Assembly: GCF_034314165.1 (NCBI RefSeq)
Contig: NZ_JAVIWK010000001.1
Location: forward strand, 5,161,001 to 5,225,000
Origin: Pseudomonas sp. Bout1
GTDB taxonomy: Bacteria; Pseudomonadota; Gammaproteobacteria; Pseudomonadales; Pseudomonadaceae
Direction of reading: 5' to 3'
DNA: 64,000 bases
Positions 56,377-64,000 of this stretch are shown piece after piece (the stretch's first letter is position 1; the number at the start of each line of letters is the position of its first letter). A model generated the notes under the pieces. The model made no database searches. It saw nothing but the letters and a program-made list of their open reading frames with translations, and was not told the origin of the DNA. The position numbers and the translations under genes are program-made.

Positions 56377-58215
56377 TTATTTAACCGACAAACCGACCAC
56401 ATCTGAGGGTTTTACCAGGCGGGTGCTTTTAACAAGGAAGTCCGTGCGGCGGTTTCCGGTGAGGTCCACACCCACGAAGAATCGATCACTCTGGTGATTG
56501 TATTTCACCACCGTATCGCCAATACGGCCGGTATAGGTATCTACCAGTCGCAAAGATACGTTGGCCTCGGCCTTCAAGGCGCGCAGGTCTATCCGGTCTC
56601 TGCCACTCACAAAGTCCATGATCATGTCCGGGTTGTCATAGTGTGAGTCACTGGCGGCCGTATAGATGAACGTGTTCGCACCACCCACCCCCCAAAGCGT
56701 GTCGCCGCCTGCGCCGCCGATGATGTCGTTGTTGACACTGTTGCCAATCATCAGGTCGTTACCGGAGCCGCCGATGCCGCTCTCTACGGTGGTGTTTCTG
56801 TCGATCACAACATTGTCTAGCTGGCCCCCCACGCTGGAGGCGGCCCCAGCACGCAGGTCGACTCTCTGGGCTTGTTTAAACCCGGAAAAGTCCAACGTGT
56901 CGTAACCGTGGGAGTCTTTTACGGTAAACCTTGGGGCACCGCTCCCGGGTACCAGACTCATGGCCGGATTGCAGGTGTTGGAGTTGAAGCCGTAGACAGT
57001 GTCGAAGTTGAATTCGTCGGGTTCTGGCGTTACCTCTGCCTCGGGTCCCGGCTCCGGTGTTAGTTCTGGATTCGTCACTGCCGGATTGGAGGGCCCACCG
57101 GTTAAAACGTCGCCCCGCCGAACAGCCCCGTGGCTTTTGATGAATACGTCGGCGATGCCGTTACCCATCACGTCAAGGCTAAGGCTGCCCTGGCCGGTTG
57201 AAGGGTTGTGACTGAGGATTATCTCACCCGGCCGACCGGTAAAACGCTCCACGACATCCAGACTATTAAGGTTGGCCTTTTTAAGCACGCCCGAGAGGTC
57301 AATCTTGTCCGTGCCACTGGTGAAATCAAGAATTTCGTCCGGCCACTTGAGGGTGGATTCATCGACCTCGTCGTAGACAAAAACGTCTTCGCCGCCGCCG
57401 CCCGTTAATTTATCTGCGCCGCCACCGCCCTTGATCCTGTTGCCCATTTGATTGCCAATCACCACATCGTTACCGGCCCCACCGATGCCGTTTTCCACGG
57501 CAACCCCCTTGGCGATGGCGACATTCCCTCGCAGCCCTCCCACATCGGAGAACGCTTCAGCGTTGAGGTTGATCAACTGGTGCTGGTGAAAGCCCGAAAA
57601 GTCCAACGTATCATTGCCGCCTCCATCCCAGACGGTAAATACCGGCTCATCCCTTGGCGAGTTGAGACTCAAGTGCTTACGATCAGTATTGGAGTTGAAG
57701 CCATAAGTAGTATCCGTGTTGCGCGTCTGCAGATTGGAACCGTAGAGTTTCTGAATAGCCGCAATATCATCCTTCATAGGCACTGACGGTTGGTTCCATT
57801 TAAAATCATGAGCAGCTTGTTTGGTTTCAGACCAGTAGCTCATGACACTATTAGCCTTAGTGTCCTGTACATAGGCTGAACATTCATAGGTAGTCGCACT
57901 TTCGTAATCTGCCGGATGGTCAAGGCCCAGCGCGTGCCCCAACTCATGAATGACCACCCTTGAAAAGTTATCTCCCTGGCGTGGATTAGAGGCATTTCTG
58001 GTTCCGATTGTTGCTGTAACATCGCCGTAATATTCATTAGGAAGTCCCGCCAACCCATCGTTAGTGTTGGGGTCTGCAATGATATTTAATGAACCGTCCA
58101 CACCGGTGGCGTTCTCTTTAAACTTGATATTGGTCACGTCCGACCAGGCTTGCAAGGCCATGCGAATGGACACTTTCTGTTGCGTAGAAAAGCGTTCATC
58201 CATTGTAAAGGACAA
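56377..58215 (-). CDS. Serralysin-like M10 metalloprotease, duplicated C-terminal module
   Basis: 612 aa from the first possible start in the main frame (a TTG at 58215). The zinc motif VVIHELGHALGLDHP and the Met-turn SVMSYWSE are intact. The C-terminal part is a serralysin beta-roll module with TYGFNSNTDR, DGGGNDTLDFSG and GGAGNDVVIGN. After a proline/glutamate-rich linker (ELTPEPGPEAEVTPEPDE) the entire module repeats (VYGFNSNTCN, SHGYDTLDFSG, GGSGNDLMIGN). Ordinary serralysins have one copy and about 480 aa. The family N-terminus continues in frame upstream of any usual start codon, so translation start, or gene integrity, is in doubt. The aprDEF-type secretion genes are not in the window. 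Confidence 0.75.
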   Translation of the reverse strand: MSFTMDERFSTQQKVSIRMALQAWSDVTNIKFKENATGVDGSLNIIADPNTNDGLAGLPNEYYGDVTATIGTRNASNPRQGDNFSRVVIHELGHALGLDHPADYESATTYECSAYVQDTKANSVMSYWSETKQAAHDFKWNQPSVPMKDDIAAIQKLYGSNLQTRNTDTTYGFNSNTDRKHLSLNSPRDEPVFTVWDGGGNDTLDFSGFHQHQLINLNAEAFSDVGGLRGNVAIAKGVAVENGIGGAGNDVVIGNQMGNRIKGGGGADKLTGGGGEDVFVYDEVDESTLKWPDEILDFTSGTDKIDLSGVLKKANLNSLDVVERFTGRPGEIILSHNPSTGQGSLSLDVMGNGIADVFIKSHGAVRRGDVLTGGPSNPAVTNPELTPEPGPEAEVTPEPDEFNFDTVYGFNSNTCNPAMSLVPGSGAPRFTVKDSHGYDTLDFSGFKQAQRVDLRAGAASSVGGQLDNVVIDRNTTVESGIGGSGNDLMIGNSVNNDIIGGAGGDTLWGVGGANTFIYTAASDSHYDNPDMIMDFVSGRDRIDLRALKAEANVSLRLVDTYTGRIGDTVVKYNHQSDRFFVGVDLTGNRRTDFLVKSTRLVKPSDVVGLSVK

Positions 58216-58451
58216 ATCAATTTTCCCATCGCCGTTACGGTCGTGATGGCGAAAGCCTCCGCGTAAAAGTTGCGTGGCCGCTTGATCCGTTGTGAAAGAA
58301 GGTTTTACGTCAGAATGTCGGGTGTGAGAATCAGCAAAGAAAGCAGCAACTTTAATACAACAATATCCTTTCGAAATATAATATATCAGCCTATGGAAAG
58401 ACTTATCGACACGGCCAATTCCTATTCCGCCGCCGAACTAAAATCCCACAT
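58216..58451 (-). pseudogene. Disrupted 5' end of the serralysin-like gene
   Basis: Reading on in the protease frame gives serralysin-like sequence (KPSFTTDQAATQLLRGGF, then DRNGDGKIDLSF), resembling the start of AprA-type proteins, but with no ATG, GTG or TTG before an in-frame TAG at 58438-58440. An ATG at 58451 opens MWDFSSAAE in another frame; one extra base in the TATTCC stretch at 58423-58428 would join it to IGIGRVDKSF in the protease frame. Another ATG (58461, with AGGG nine bases upstream) is in frame but reaches the TAG after seven codons. A one-base deletion is the simplest explanation; sequencing error is not excluded. Confidence 0.6.
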
Positions 58452-58567
58452 GAAAAAACATCACACAAGACCCTATATTATTTCCGATTAAATATTGAAA
58501 CTTCAGAATTCCAACACTTATAAAGCACATATAAAGTTGCTAAAAATTCATGGACCTGGACGTTTGG

Positions 58568-59317
58568 CTACAGCACCCGGCCGTCCCAGGCAACCGTCAC
58601 ATGCCGCGGCAACTCCCGCCGATGCTGCAACAACCACGCATCCAGCGTGTGCCCCACATGGGTCAGCACCCCCAATTGCGCGCCCACCTCCTCAATGCAC
58701 TGCAAGGCCAGCGTCAGGTCATTGTGATTGCGCGGTGCCTGCGGTTGCGGCGGCATCGAGCAATCAAGCACCAGCACATCCAGCGGCTCGCGTTGCAGCC
58801 AGTCGCGGGTGGCGGGCGGCAGGCCGACGGTGTCGGTGAGGTAGGCGATACGCCGCCCCTCGCCCTCCAGCAAATAACCCAGCGTAGGCTTGGAATGCAG
58901 CAGCGGTAATGCCGTGACGTTCAGCTCACCAAACCGGCGGGTTTCAAACTCGCCGAACGGCTGGCTGAAATCCAGGATGCCGGGGTGCTTGTACAGGTCC
59001 GACAAACCTTCGGGATCCACCGGCCCATGCACCGGGATCACCAGCCCTTGCCCCCAGCGCAAATGCAGCAAACCTTGCGCATGGTCGGCGTGGTAGTGAG
59101 TCTGAAGAATCCCGGTGAAACTGCGCGGCGGGAAACGCTCGGTGAGGTCGGGCAAGCCGCTGTCGATTAACCAACGCTGGTCGCCGCACTCGATCAACGC
59201 GCTGCACGGGCGGCGGCGCAGGCTCTGGTCACTGCGCGCCAGGCCACAGGCGGCGCACTCACAGCCATACACCGGGACTTGCCGTGCATCGCCGGTGCCC
59301 AGCAGCGTCAGGCGCAT
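58568..59317 (-). CDS. phnP: Phosphoribosyl 1,2-cyclic phosphate phosphodiesterase
   Basis: 249 aa metallo-beta-lactamase-fold enzyme. The dinuclear metal motif THYHADHAQG, the N-terminal zinc-binding segment YGCECAACGLA, and the C-terminal HNDLT...LTHVGHTLD are typical of PhnP. It opens the cyclic ribose phosphate left by C-P lyase. It is the last gene of the phn operon and overlaps phnN by ten bases. Confidence 0.93.
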   Translation of the reverse strand: MRLTLLGTGDARQVPVYGCECAACGLARSDQSLRRRPCSALIECGDQRWLIDSGLPDLTERFPPRSFTGILQTHYHADHAQGLLHLRWGQGLVIPVHGPVDPEGLSDLYKHPGILDFSQPFGEFETRRFGELNVTALPLLHSKPTLGYLLEGEGRRIAYLTDTVGLPPATRDWLQREPLDVLVLDCSMPPQPQAPRNHNDLTLALQCIEEVGAQLGVLTHVGHTLDAWLLQHRRELPRHVTVAWDGRVL

Positions 59318-59871
59318 GCCGGTTGCCCATCGAGGCAGCCCAGCAGGCGCTCGACCGTGTGTTCCAGTTGGCCGGAGTTGTCGAGCAGCAAGACATCTGG
59401 CGCAGTGCTCAAGCCTTCAGCGAACCGCGCATTGCGCGCCAGCCGCAGATCAATATCGGCCAGGGATTCACGGCCGCGCGCCAGCAAACGCTGGCGCAAA
59501 ACACCTTGGTCCACGGTCAGCAACACCACCAGCAGGTTGGGGTAACGCAGCCGGGTTTGCGCCAGATGGCCGCGAGAGCCGTTGACCAGCACGTCGTGCC
59601 CCGCCGCCAGCCACTCATCGATTTCCCGGGGGATGCCATAGGACAACCCGTTGGCGTGCCAGCTGAGGGTAAACGCGCCCTCGGCCTCCATCGCGGCAAA
59701 CTGCGCCGGGCTCACGCCCTGCGCGGCTTCCCCTACCGCTTCCGCCGAACGGGTGATGACCCGCCGCACAATGCGGCAGCCACGCTCGGCCAAACGTGGG
59801 CGTGCGGCATCCAGCAGGCTGTCCTTGCCCGAACCCGATGGCCCGATGAGATAGATCAACCTGCCCGCCAT
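59308..59871 (-). CDS. phnN: Ribose 1,5-bisphosphate phosphokinase
   Basis: 187 aa from the ATG at 59871, which overlaps the phnM stop (TGATG). It is a guanylate-kinase-like P-loop protein with YLIGPSGSGKDSLLD at the start. It converts ribose 1,5-bisphosphate to PRPP, returning the C-P lyase ribose to nucleotide synthesis. Confidence 0.93.
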   Translation of the reverse strand: MAGRLIYLIGPSGSGKDSLLDAARPRLAERGCRIVRRVITRSAEAVGEAAQGVSPAQFAAMEAEGAFTLSWHANGLSYGIPREIDEWLAAGHDVLVNGSRGHLAQTRLRYPNLLVVLLTVDQGVLRQRLLARGRESLADIDLRLARNARFAEGLSTAPDVLLLDNSGQLEHTVERLLGCLDGQPACA

Positions 59872-61016
59872 CAAAACACCCTCTTCGCTTGTCGCCAGAC
59901 TTGTTGGACCACTGGCAGTCCGTCGCGGCTCTTGGCTTGCACCAGGTCGGCCCGCAGGCCCATGGCGATTTCACCGCGATCGCTCAGGCCCGCGGCTTGT
60001 GCGGGCGCCAGGCTGATCATCTTGACCGCCCGCGAAAGGTCGCCGCCGTCTTGTTGATCGGCCAGCACGAACGCCGCCTGCAACAGGCTGGCCGGGTAGT
60101 AGTCACTGGAAAGTATATCCAGCAATCCCTCGGCAGCCAGGCCGGCGGCGGCCACATTACCCGAGTGGGACCCGCCACGCACCACGTTCGGCGCGCCCAT
60201 CAGAACTTTCATGTTCAGTGCCTGGCAGCCGCGCGCCGCTTCCAGGGTGGTCGGGAATTCGGCGATGGTCATGCCGTAGCGCGCCGACTCCTCGACGTGC
60301 GCCAACGTTGCATCGTCATGGCTGGCCACCGACAGGCCGCGTTCCAGGCAATGCTCGACGATCGCGGCGCGGTAGCGGTCGCTGTACTCCTTCGAGTTGG
60401 CCATTTGCAGCACGATGAACGCGTCCATGGTCTCGTCGTTCAGGTGGTACTTGCCCATGTAGTACTCACGGTACTTGGATTCGAGCACGAACTGGCGCTG
60501 GCCCGGCGAATGGTCCATCACCGACACCAGGCGCACCAGCGGGTTTTCCACCAGGTCGCGGAACACGCTCAATGTGTCCGGGTGGCACAGCTCGCACCGC
60601 AGGTGCAGGTGGTGCTCGGCACGGGTCAGCCCAGCGGCTTCGGCCGAGGCGATGGCGTCGAGCATTGCCGGCAGTTTTTTCATGCGGTTGCCCTTGGGAT
60701 TCACATCGCCGATGGACACCGCGTCGAACACCGTGGTGATGCCCGCCGCGATGATCTGCGCGTCATGGCTGAGTACCGCCGAGGTCGACGGCCAGTCTAC
60801 GCCTGGGCGCGGGGTCATGTGTTTTTCCAGGTTGTCGGTGTGCAGTTCCACCAGGCCGGGCAGCAGGAAATCACCGCCCAGGTCCTGCGCCTGAGGCAAC
60901 TGGCTGCGGCCTTCGGCGATGTCGACGATCAGCCCGTCGCGCAGCACCACGCTGCCAAGGAACATCCGGTCAGCCATCACAAGTTGAGCATTACTGAGGA
61001 TCTGTTCAGCGGGCAT
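59871..61016 (-). CDS. phnM: Alpha-D-ribose 1-methylphosphonate 5-triphosphate diphosphatase
   Basis: 381 aa amidohydrolase-superfamily enzyme from the ATG at 61016, which overlaps the end of phnL by 11 bases. Motifs are VELHTDNLEKHMTPRPGVDW, the LRCELCHPDT centre and GLSVASHDDATLAHVEE. It removes pyrophosphate from the triphosphate intermediate before PhnJ acts. Confidence 0.93.
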   Translation of the reverse strand: MPAEQILSNAQLVMADRMFLGSVVLRDGLIVDIAEGRSQLPQAQDLGGDFLLPGLVELHTDNLEKHMTPRPGVDWPSTSAVLSHDAQIIAAGITTVFDAVSIGDVNPKGNRMKKLPAMLDAIASAEAAGLTRAEHHLHLRCELCHPDTLSVFRDLVENPLVRLVSVMDHSPGQRQFVLESKYREYYMGKYHLNDETMDAFIVLQMANSKEYSDRYRAAIVEHCLERGLSVASHDDATLAHVEESARYGMTIAEFPTTLEAARGCQALNMKVLMGAPNVVRGGSHSGNVAAAGLAAEGLLDILSSDYYPASLLQAAFVLADQQDGGDLSRAVKMISLAPAQAAGLSDRGEIAMGLRADLVQAKSRDGLPVVQQVWRQAKRVF

Positions 61017-61728
61017 GGGCGTACTCCTCTTGGGCAACAGGCGCGGGGGTCATGTCGAAATGGCGGTCGGCGACCGCTTCACGGGCGGCGCGGTCGTGGA
61101 AGATGCCAATCAGCGCCGCACCGGCGGCCTTGGCTTCGTTCATCAGTTCCAGCACCACCTGGCGGTTGCTGTCGTCGAGGGACGCGGTAGGTTCGTCCAT
61201 CAGCATCACCGGCCAGGCCACCATAAAGCCGCGGGCGATGTTGACCCGCTGCTGCTCGCCGCCGGAGAACGTACCGGGCGCCAACTGCCACAGGCGTTGA
61301 GGGATGTGCAGGCGCGTCAGCAGATGTTCGGCGCGTGACTGTGCATTGGCCTTCGACCAGCCACGGGCCAGGGCGGGCTCCATCACCACATCCAGGCAAA
61401 CCACACGCGGGATCACCCGCAAAAATTGGCTGACGTAACCCAAGGTCTGCTGGCGAACCTGCAGAATGTCACGCGGCTGGGCGCCGACCAGCTCCAGCCA
61501 CTCACCCGCATGCTGCACACGGATGCTGCCGCCCGCCGGTAGGTAGTTACCGTACAGGGTGCGCAGCAGCGTGCTTTTACCCGCGCCGGACTGGCCGTGC
61601 AGCACCAGGCATTCGCCGCCTTTCACGCTGAATTCCACCCCGCGCAGCACGTTCAGCACCACGCCGTTCTGCTGGTGCAAGGTGAAGGTTTTCGAGAGGT
61701 CTCGGACCTCGATCAAGGCATTCATCAT
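61006..61728 (-). CDS. phnL: C-P lyase ABC-type protein PhnL
   Basis: 240 aa. Walker A is LHGQSGAGKST, the signature is TFSGGEQQR and Walker B is VMLMDEPTAS. Despite the transporter-like sequence, PhnL belongs to the C-P lyase machinery, where PhnK and PhnL stack on the PhnGHIJ core. Its ATG overlaps the phnK stop; either of two adjacent ATGs could serve. Confidence 0.92.
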   Translation of the reverse strand: MMNALIEVRDLSKTFTLHQQNGVVLNVLRGVEFSVKGGECLVLHGQSGAGKSTLLRTLYGNYLPAGGSIRVQHAGEWLELVGAQPRDILQVRQQTLGYVSQFLRVIPRVVCLDVVMEPALARGWSKANAQSRAEHLLTRLHIPQRLWQLAPGTFSGGEQQRVNIARGFMVAWPVMLMDEPTASLDDSNRQVVLELMNEAKAAGAALIGIFHDRAAREAVADRHFDMTPAPVAQEEYAHAR

Positions 61729-62498
61729 GGCTGCAATACCGAAGACACCAGCAGTTGAGAGTAAGGGTGCTGTGGATCGTCGAGGATCTGGTCCGTCAGC
61801 CCGGTTTCCACCACCCGCGACCGGCGCATCACCATCAGGCGGTCAGCCAGCAAGCGCGCCACAGCGAGGTCGTGGGTCACGATCACCACCGCCAAATCCA
61901 GCTCGCGCACCAGGCCGCGCAGCAGGTCGAGCAAGCGCGCCTGCACCGACACGTCCAGGCCGCCGGTGGGTTCGTCCATAAACACAAGGCGCGGGCTGGA
62001 GACCAGGTTGCGGGCGATTTGCAGGCGCTGTTGCATGCCGCCGGAGAAGGTCCGGGGCAAGTCGTCGATACGCTGCGGGTCGATTTCCACCTGGCCCAGC
62101 CAGTCGATCCCGGCGCCGCGCAGTTGCTCATAATTGCGTACGCCCTGGGCCATCAGGCGCTCGCCGATGTTGGCGCCGGCAGAGACGCCCATGCGCAAAC
62201 CGTCCCGTGGGTTTTGCTCGACGAAGCCCCATTCGGTGCGCAGCAGAGTTCGGCGTTCGGCTTCGCTGGCGCTGTACAGGTCCAGCCACTCGCCGTCCTT
62301 GCCGCGATAGCCGATGTGCCCGGCCTGCGGCGGCAAGCGCCCACTGAGCAACGAGAGCAAGGTGGACTTGCCCGAGCCGGACTCGCCGACGATCCCCAGC
62401 ACTTCGCCGGGGTACAAATCGAAGCTGACGCCTTGGCAGCCCTTCTCTTCGCCGTATAACAACGACAGGTCACGCACGTGCAAAAGAGGCTGGCTCAC
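61725..62498 (-). CDS. phnK: C-P lyase ABC-type protein PhnK
   Basis: 257 aa from a GTG at 62498 that overlaps the phnJ stop (GTGA) and follows GGAG; an in-frame start at 62546 would lie inside phnJ. Walker A is GIVGESGSGKST, the signature is TFSGGMQQR and Walker B is LVFMDEPTGG. It binds the PhnJ subunits in the lyase complex. Confidence 0.92.
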   Translation of the reverse strand: MSQPLLHVRDLSLLYGEEKGCQGVSFDLYPGEVLGIVGESGSGKSTLLSLLSGRLPPQAGHIGYRGKDGEWLDLYSASEAERRTLLRTEWGFVEQNPRDGLRMGVSAGANIGERLMAQGVRNYEQLRGAGIDWLGQVEIDPQRIDDLPRTFSGGMQQRLQIARNLVSSPRLVFMDEPTGGLDVSVQARLLDLLRGLVRELDLAVVIVTHDLAVARLLADRLMVMRRSRVVETGLTDQILDDPQHPYSQLLVSSVLQP

Positions 62499-63361
62499 TG
62501 GTTGTTCTCCTTCACCCGTTGGGCGCAGTACCAGGTGTCGGAACACACAAAACTCTGGGTACCGGCATCGTCCAGAATCAGCTCATCGAGGAACGATTCA
62601 TGGCTGCCGCAGATCGCGCAGTTGTGTTCCCACTTCTGCACTTCGAACGGGTGGTCTTCAAAGTCCAGGCTGGTGACCTGGGTGTACGGCGGCACCGCGT
62701 ATAAGCGCTTTTCGCGGCCGGCACCGAACAGCATCAACGCCGGGCTCATGTCGAGTTTGGGGTTGTCGAATTTCGGGATGGGCGATGGGTCCATCACGTA
62801 GCGTTCATCCACCATCACCGGGTAGGCGTAGCTGGTGGCGATATGGCCAAAGGTCGCGATGTCTTCGTAAAGCTTTACATGCATCACGCCGTAGTCATTG
62901 AGGGCGTGCATGGTGCGGGTCTCGGTTTCCGACGGCTCGATAAAGCGCAGCGGCTCCGGGATCGGTACCTGGTAGACCATGATCTGGTTGGCCTGCAACG
63001 GGGTCTCCGGGATGCGGTGGCGGGTCTGGATCACCGTGGCGTCCGGGGTGCTTTCAGTGGTGGCGACGCCCGCGGTACGCGCGAAAAAGCGGCGGATCGA
63101 CACGGCGTTGGTGGTGTCGTCGGCGCCCTGGTCAATGACCTTGAGCACGTCATCAGCCCCCAGAATCGCGGCGGTCAGTTGCATGCCGCCGGTGCCCCAA
63201 CCGTAAGGCAGCGGCATCTCGCGGCCACCGAACGGCACCTGGTAACCGGGGATCGCCACGGCCTTGAGCAAGGCGCGGCGGATCATGCGTTTGGTCTGCT
63301 CATCCAGGTAGGCGAAGTTGTACGCCGGGTCGCGCGCGGGCGCTTGAGTCAGGTCATTCAT
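62495..63361 (-). CDS. phnJ: Carbon-phosphorus lyase PhnJ (radical SAM)
   Basis: 288 aa. The cysteines that bind the 4Fe-4S cluster lie near the C-terminus in NCAICGSHE and FVCSDTWYC, the unusual radical-SAM arrangement specific to PhnJ. GGREMPLPYGWGTGGMQ is a family hallmark. It cleaves the C-P bond of ribose 1-alkylphosphonate 5-phosphate, releasing alkane. It overlaps phnI by eight bases. Confidence 0.96.
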   Translation of the reverse strand: MNDLTQAPARDPAYNFAYLDEQTKRMIRRALLKAVAIPGYQVPFGGREMPLPYGWGTGGMQLTAAILGADDVLKVIDQGADDTTNAVSIRRFFARTAGVATTESTPDATVIQTRHRIPETPLQANQIMVYQVPIPEPLRFIEPSETETRTMHALNDYGVMHVKLYEDIATFGHIATSYAYPVMVDERYVMDPSPIPKFDNPKLDMSPALMLFGAGREKRLYAVPPYTQVTSLDFEDHPFEVQKWEHNCAICGSHESFLDELILDDAGTQSFVCSDTWYCAQRVKENNQ

Positions 63362-64000
63362 GGCGGGTGCCCTCGGCCGGTTGGCGCAGTTTGCGGATCA
63401 GTTCCAGCTCGGACTGGAAGTCCACGTAGTGAGGCAATTTGAGGTGGGAAACAAAGCCCGCCGCCTCGACGTTGTCGCAGTGCGACAGCACGAATTCTTC
63501 TTGCTGGGCCGGCGAGACGATCTCTTCGTTGAACTCGTTGGCGCGTAGCGAGCGGTCCACCAGCGCCATGCCCATGGCCTTGCGCTCGGCATGCCCGAAG
63601 GCCAGGCCGTAGCCGCGCGTGAACTGCGCCAGCTCGGTGGCCGAACCGACGAACTGGTTGACCATCTCGCACTCGGTGACTTCGATGCTGCCCAGGCAAA
63701 CCGGGAAACCCAGTTCTTCAGGGTCGATCCACACCTCCACATCGCCGATGCGAATCTCGCCGGCGAACGGGTGGTTGCGGCCGTAACCGCGTTGGGTCGA
63801 GTAACCCAGCGCCAGCAGGAAACCTTCATCACCACGGGCCAGGGCTTGCAGGCGCTGGGCGCGGTTGGCCGGGTACTCCAGCGGGTCGCGGGTGATGTCG
63901 GCGACGCTGGCGGTGTCGTCGGATTCGTTCTTGATCAGGCCTTCCTTGGCCAACAAGCCGAGCACCCGTGGGCACGGTTCAAGGGTGGCATCCGGCGTGG
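63354..64000 (-). CDS. phnI: Phosphonate ribosyltransferase subunit PhnI, partial
   Basis: Only the C-terminal 215 codons or so are in the window; the gene continues beyond 64000. The blocks LALGYSTQRGYGRNHPF, GSIEVTECEMVNQF and GYGLAFGHAERKAMGMAL identify PhnI, the nucleosidase/transferase subunit that links phosphonate to ATP ribose with PhnG, H and L. phnG and phnH are expected further upstream, outside the window. Confidence 0.95.
   Translation of the reverse strand, partial: TPDATLEPCPRVLGLLAKEGLIKNESDDTASVADITRDPLEYPANRAQRLQALARGDEGFLLALGYSTQRGYGRNHPFAGEIRIGDVEVWIDPEELGFPVCLGSIEVTECEMVNQFVGSATELAQFTRGYGLAFGHAERKAMGMALVDRSLRANEFNEEIVSPAQQEEFVLSHCDNVEAAGFVSHLKLPHYVDFQSELELIRKLRQPAEGTRHE

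Noticed and set aside
58270..58491. 73-aa plus-strand frame upstream of the protease gene
   Set aside because: It is antisense to the disrupted serralysin N-terminus, which shows real family similarity on the minus strand.

Overview
The window looks like a chromosome segment of a fluorescent pseudomonad (Pseudomonas fluorescens group). The evidence is high-GC coding sequence, the Pseudomonas order gltA / sdhCDAB-sucAB-lpdG-sucCD, many REP palindromes with the core GTGGGAGCTGGCTTGCC, a REP-associated tyrosine transposase, and a gcl-hyi-glxR-ttuD-pyk operon followed by a urea transporter, a K+ channel and a sulfate-binding protein. No rRNA, tRNA or CRISPR array was seen.

Layout. 1-12486: TCA-cycle block. 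sdhCDAB, sucAB, lpdG and sucCD run on the minus strand (sucD is cut by the window edge), and gltA runs divergently; both start regions have good sigma-70 promoters. 12487-20583: housekeeping genes, namely actP with its DUF485 partner, a BetX-like betaine-binding protein, a membrane GH17 glucan transferase, a small membrane protein, and an alpha/beta hydrolase overlapping an MlaA-family gene. 20708-22482: a lower-GC, translationally coupled pair encoding an ABC/OLD-like ATPase and a PIN-domain nuclease, a candidate defence module. 22535-33278: a GlxA-type regulator, a DUF808 membrane protein and a four-gene MdtABC/MuxABC-OpmB-type efflux operon.

33453-40338: the most interesting region. It holds two tandem periplasmic histidine acid phosphatases (phytase family), a lysine-rich KdgM-like porin, an organophosphate:phosphate antiporter with both phosphate-binding arginines, an inositol-monophosphatase-family enzyme and a LacI regulator. 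A perfect 22-bp palindrome lies directly upstream of the first structural gene. Together they read as a complete outer membrane-to-cytoplasm route for phytate or another inositol/sugar phosphate: porin, periplasmic dephosphorylation, antiport of the monophosphate, then cytoplasmic release of the polyol. I propose this as a candidate undescribed operon; the function is inferred.

40483-54096: a TetR regulator, a RAYT gene bracketed by REPs, a GlcG/HbpS-like gene, the glyoxylate carboligase operon with two TTGTATACAA palindromes in front of it, urea and K+ transport, a sulfate-binding protein, a DUF5666 protein and an MFS exporter. 54103-58451: accessory genes, namely a truncated HicB-like antitoxin, a P450 without the usual I-helix threonine, a divergent ArsR regulator, and a serralysin-like metalloprotease with a duplicated C-terminal module and a disrupted N-terminus. 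58568-64000: the minus-strand C-P lyase operon phnI(partial)-J-K-L-M-N-P. With the phosphatase cluster, organophosphorus scavenging is a theme of the window.
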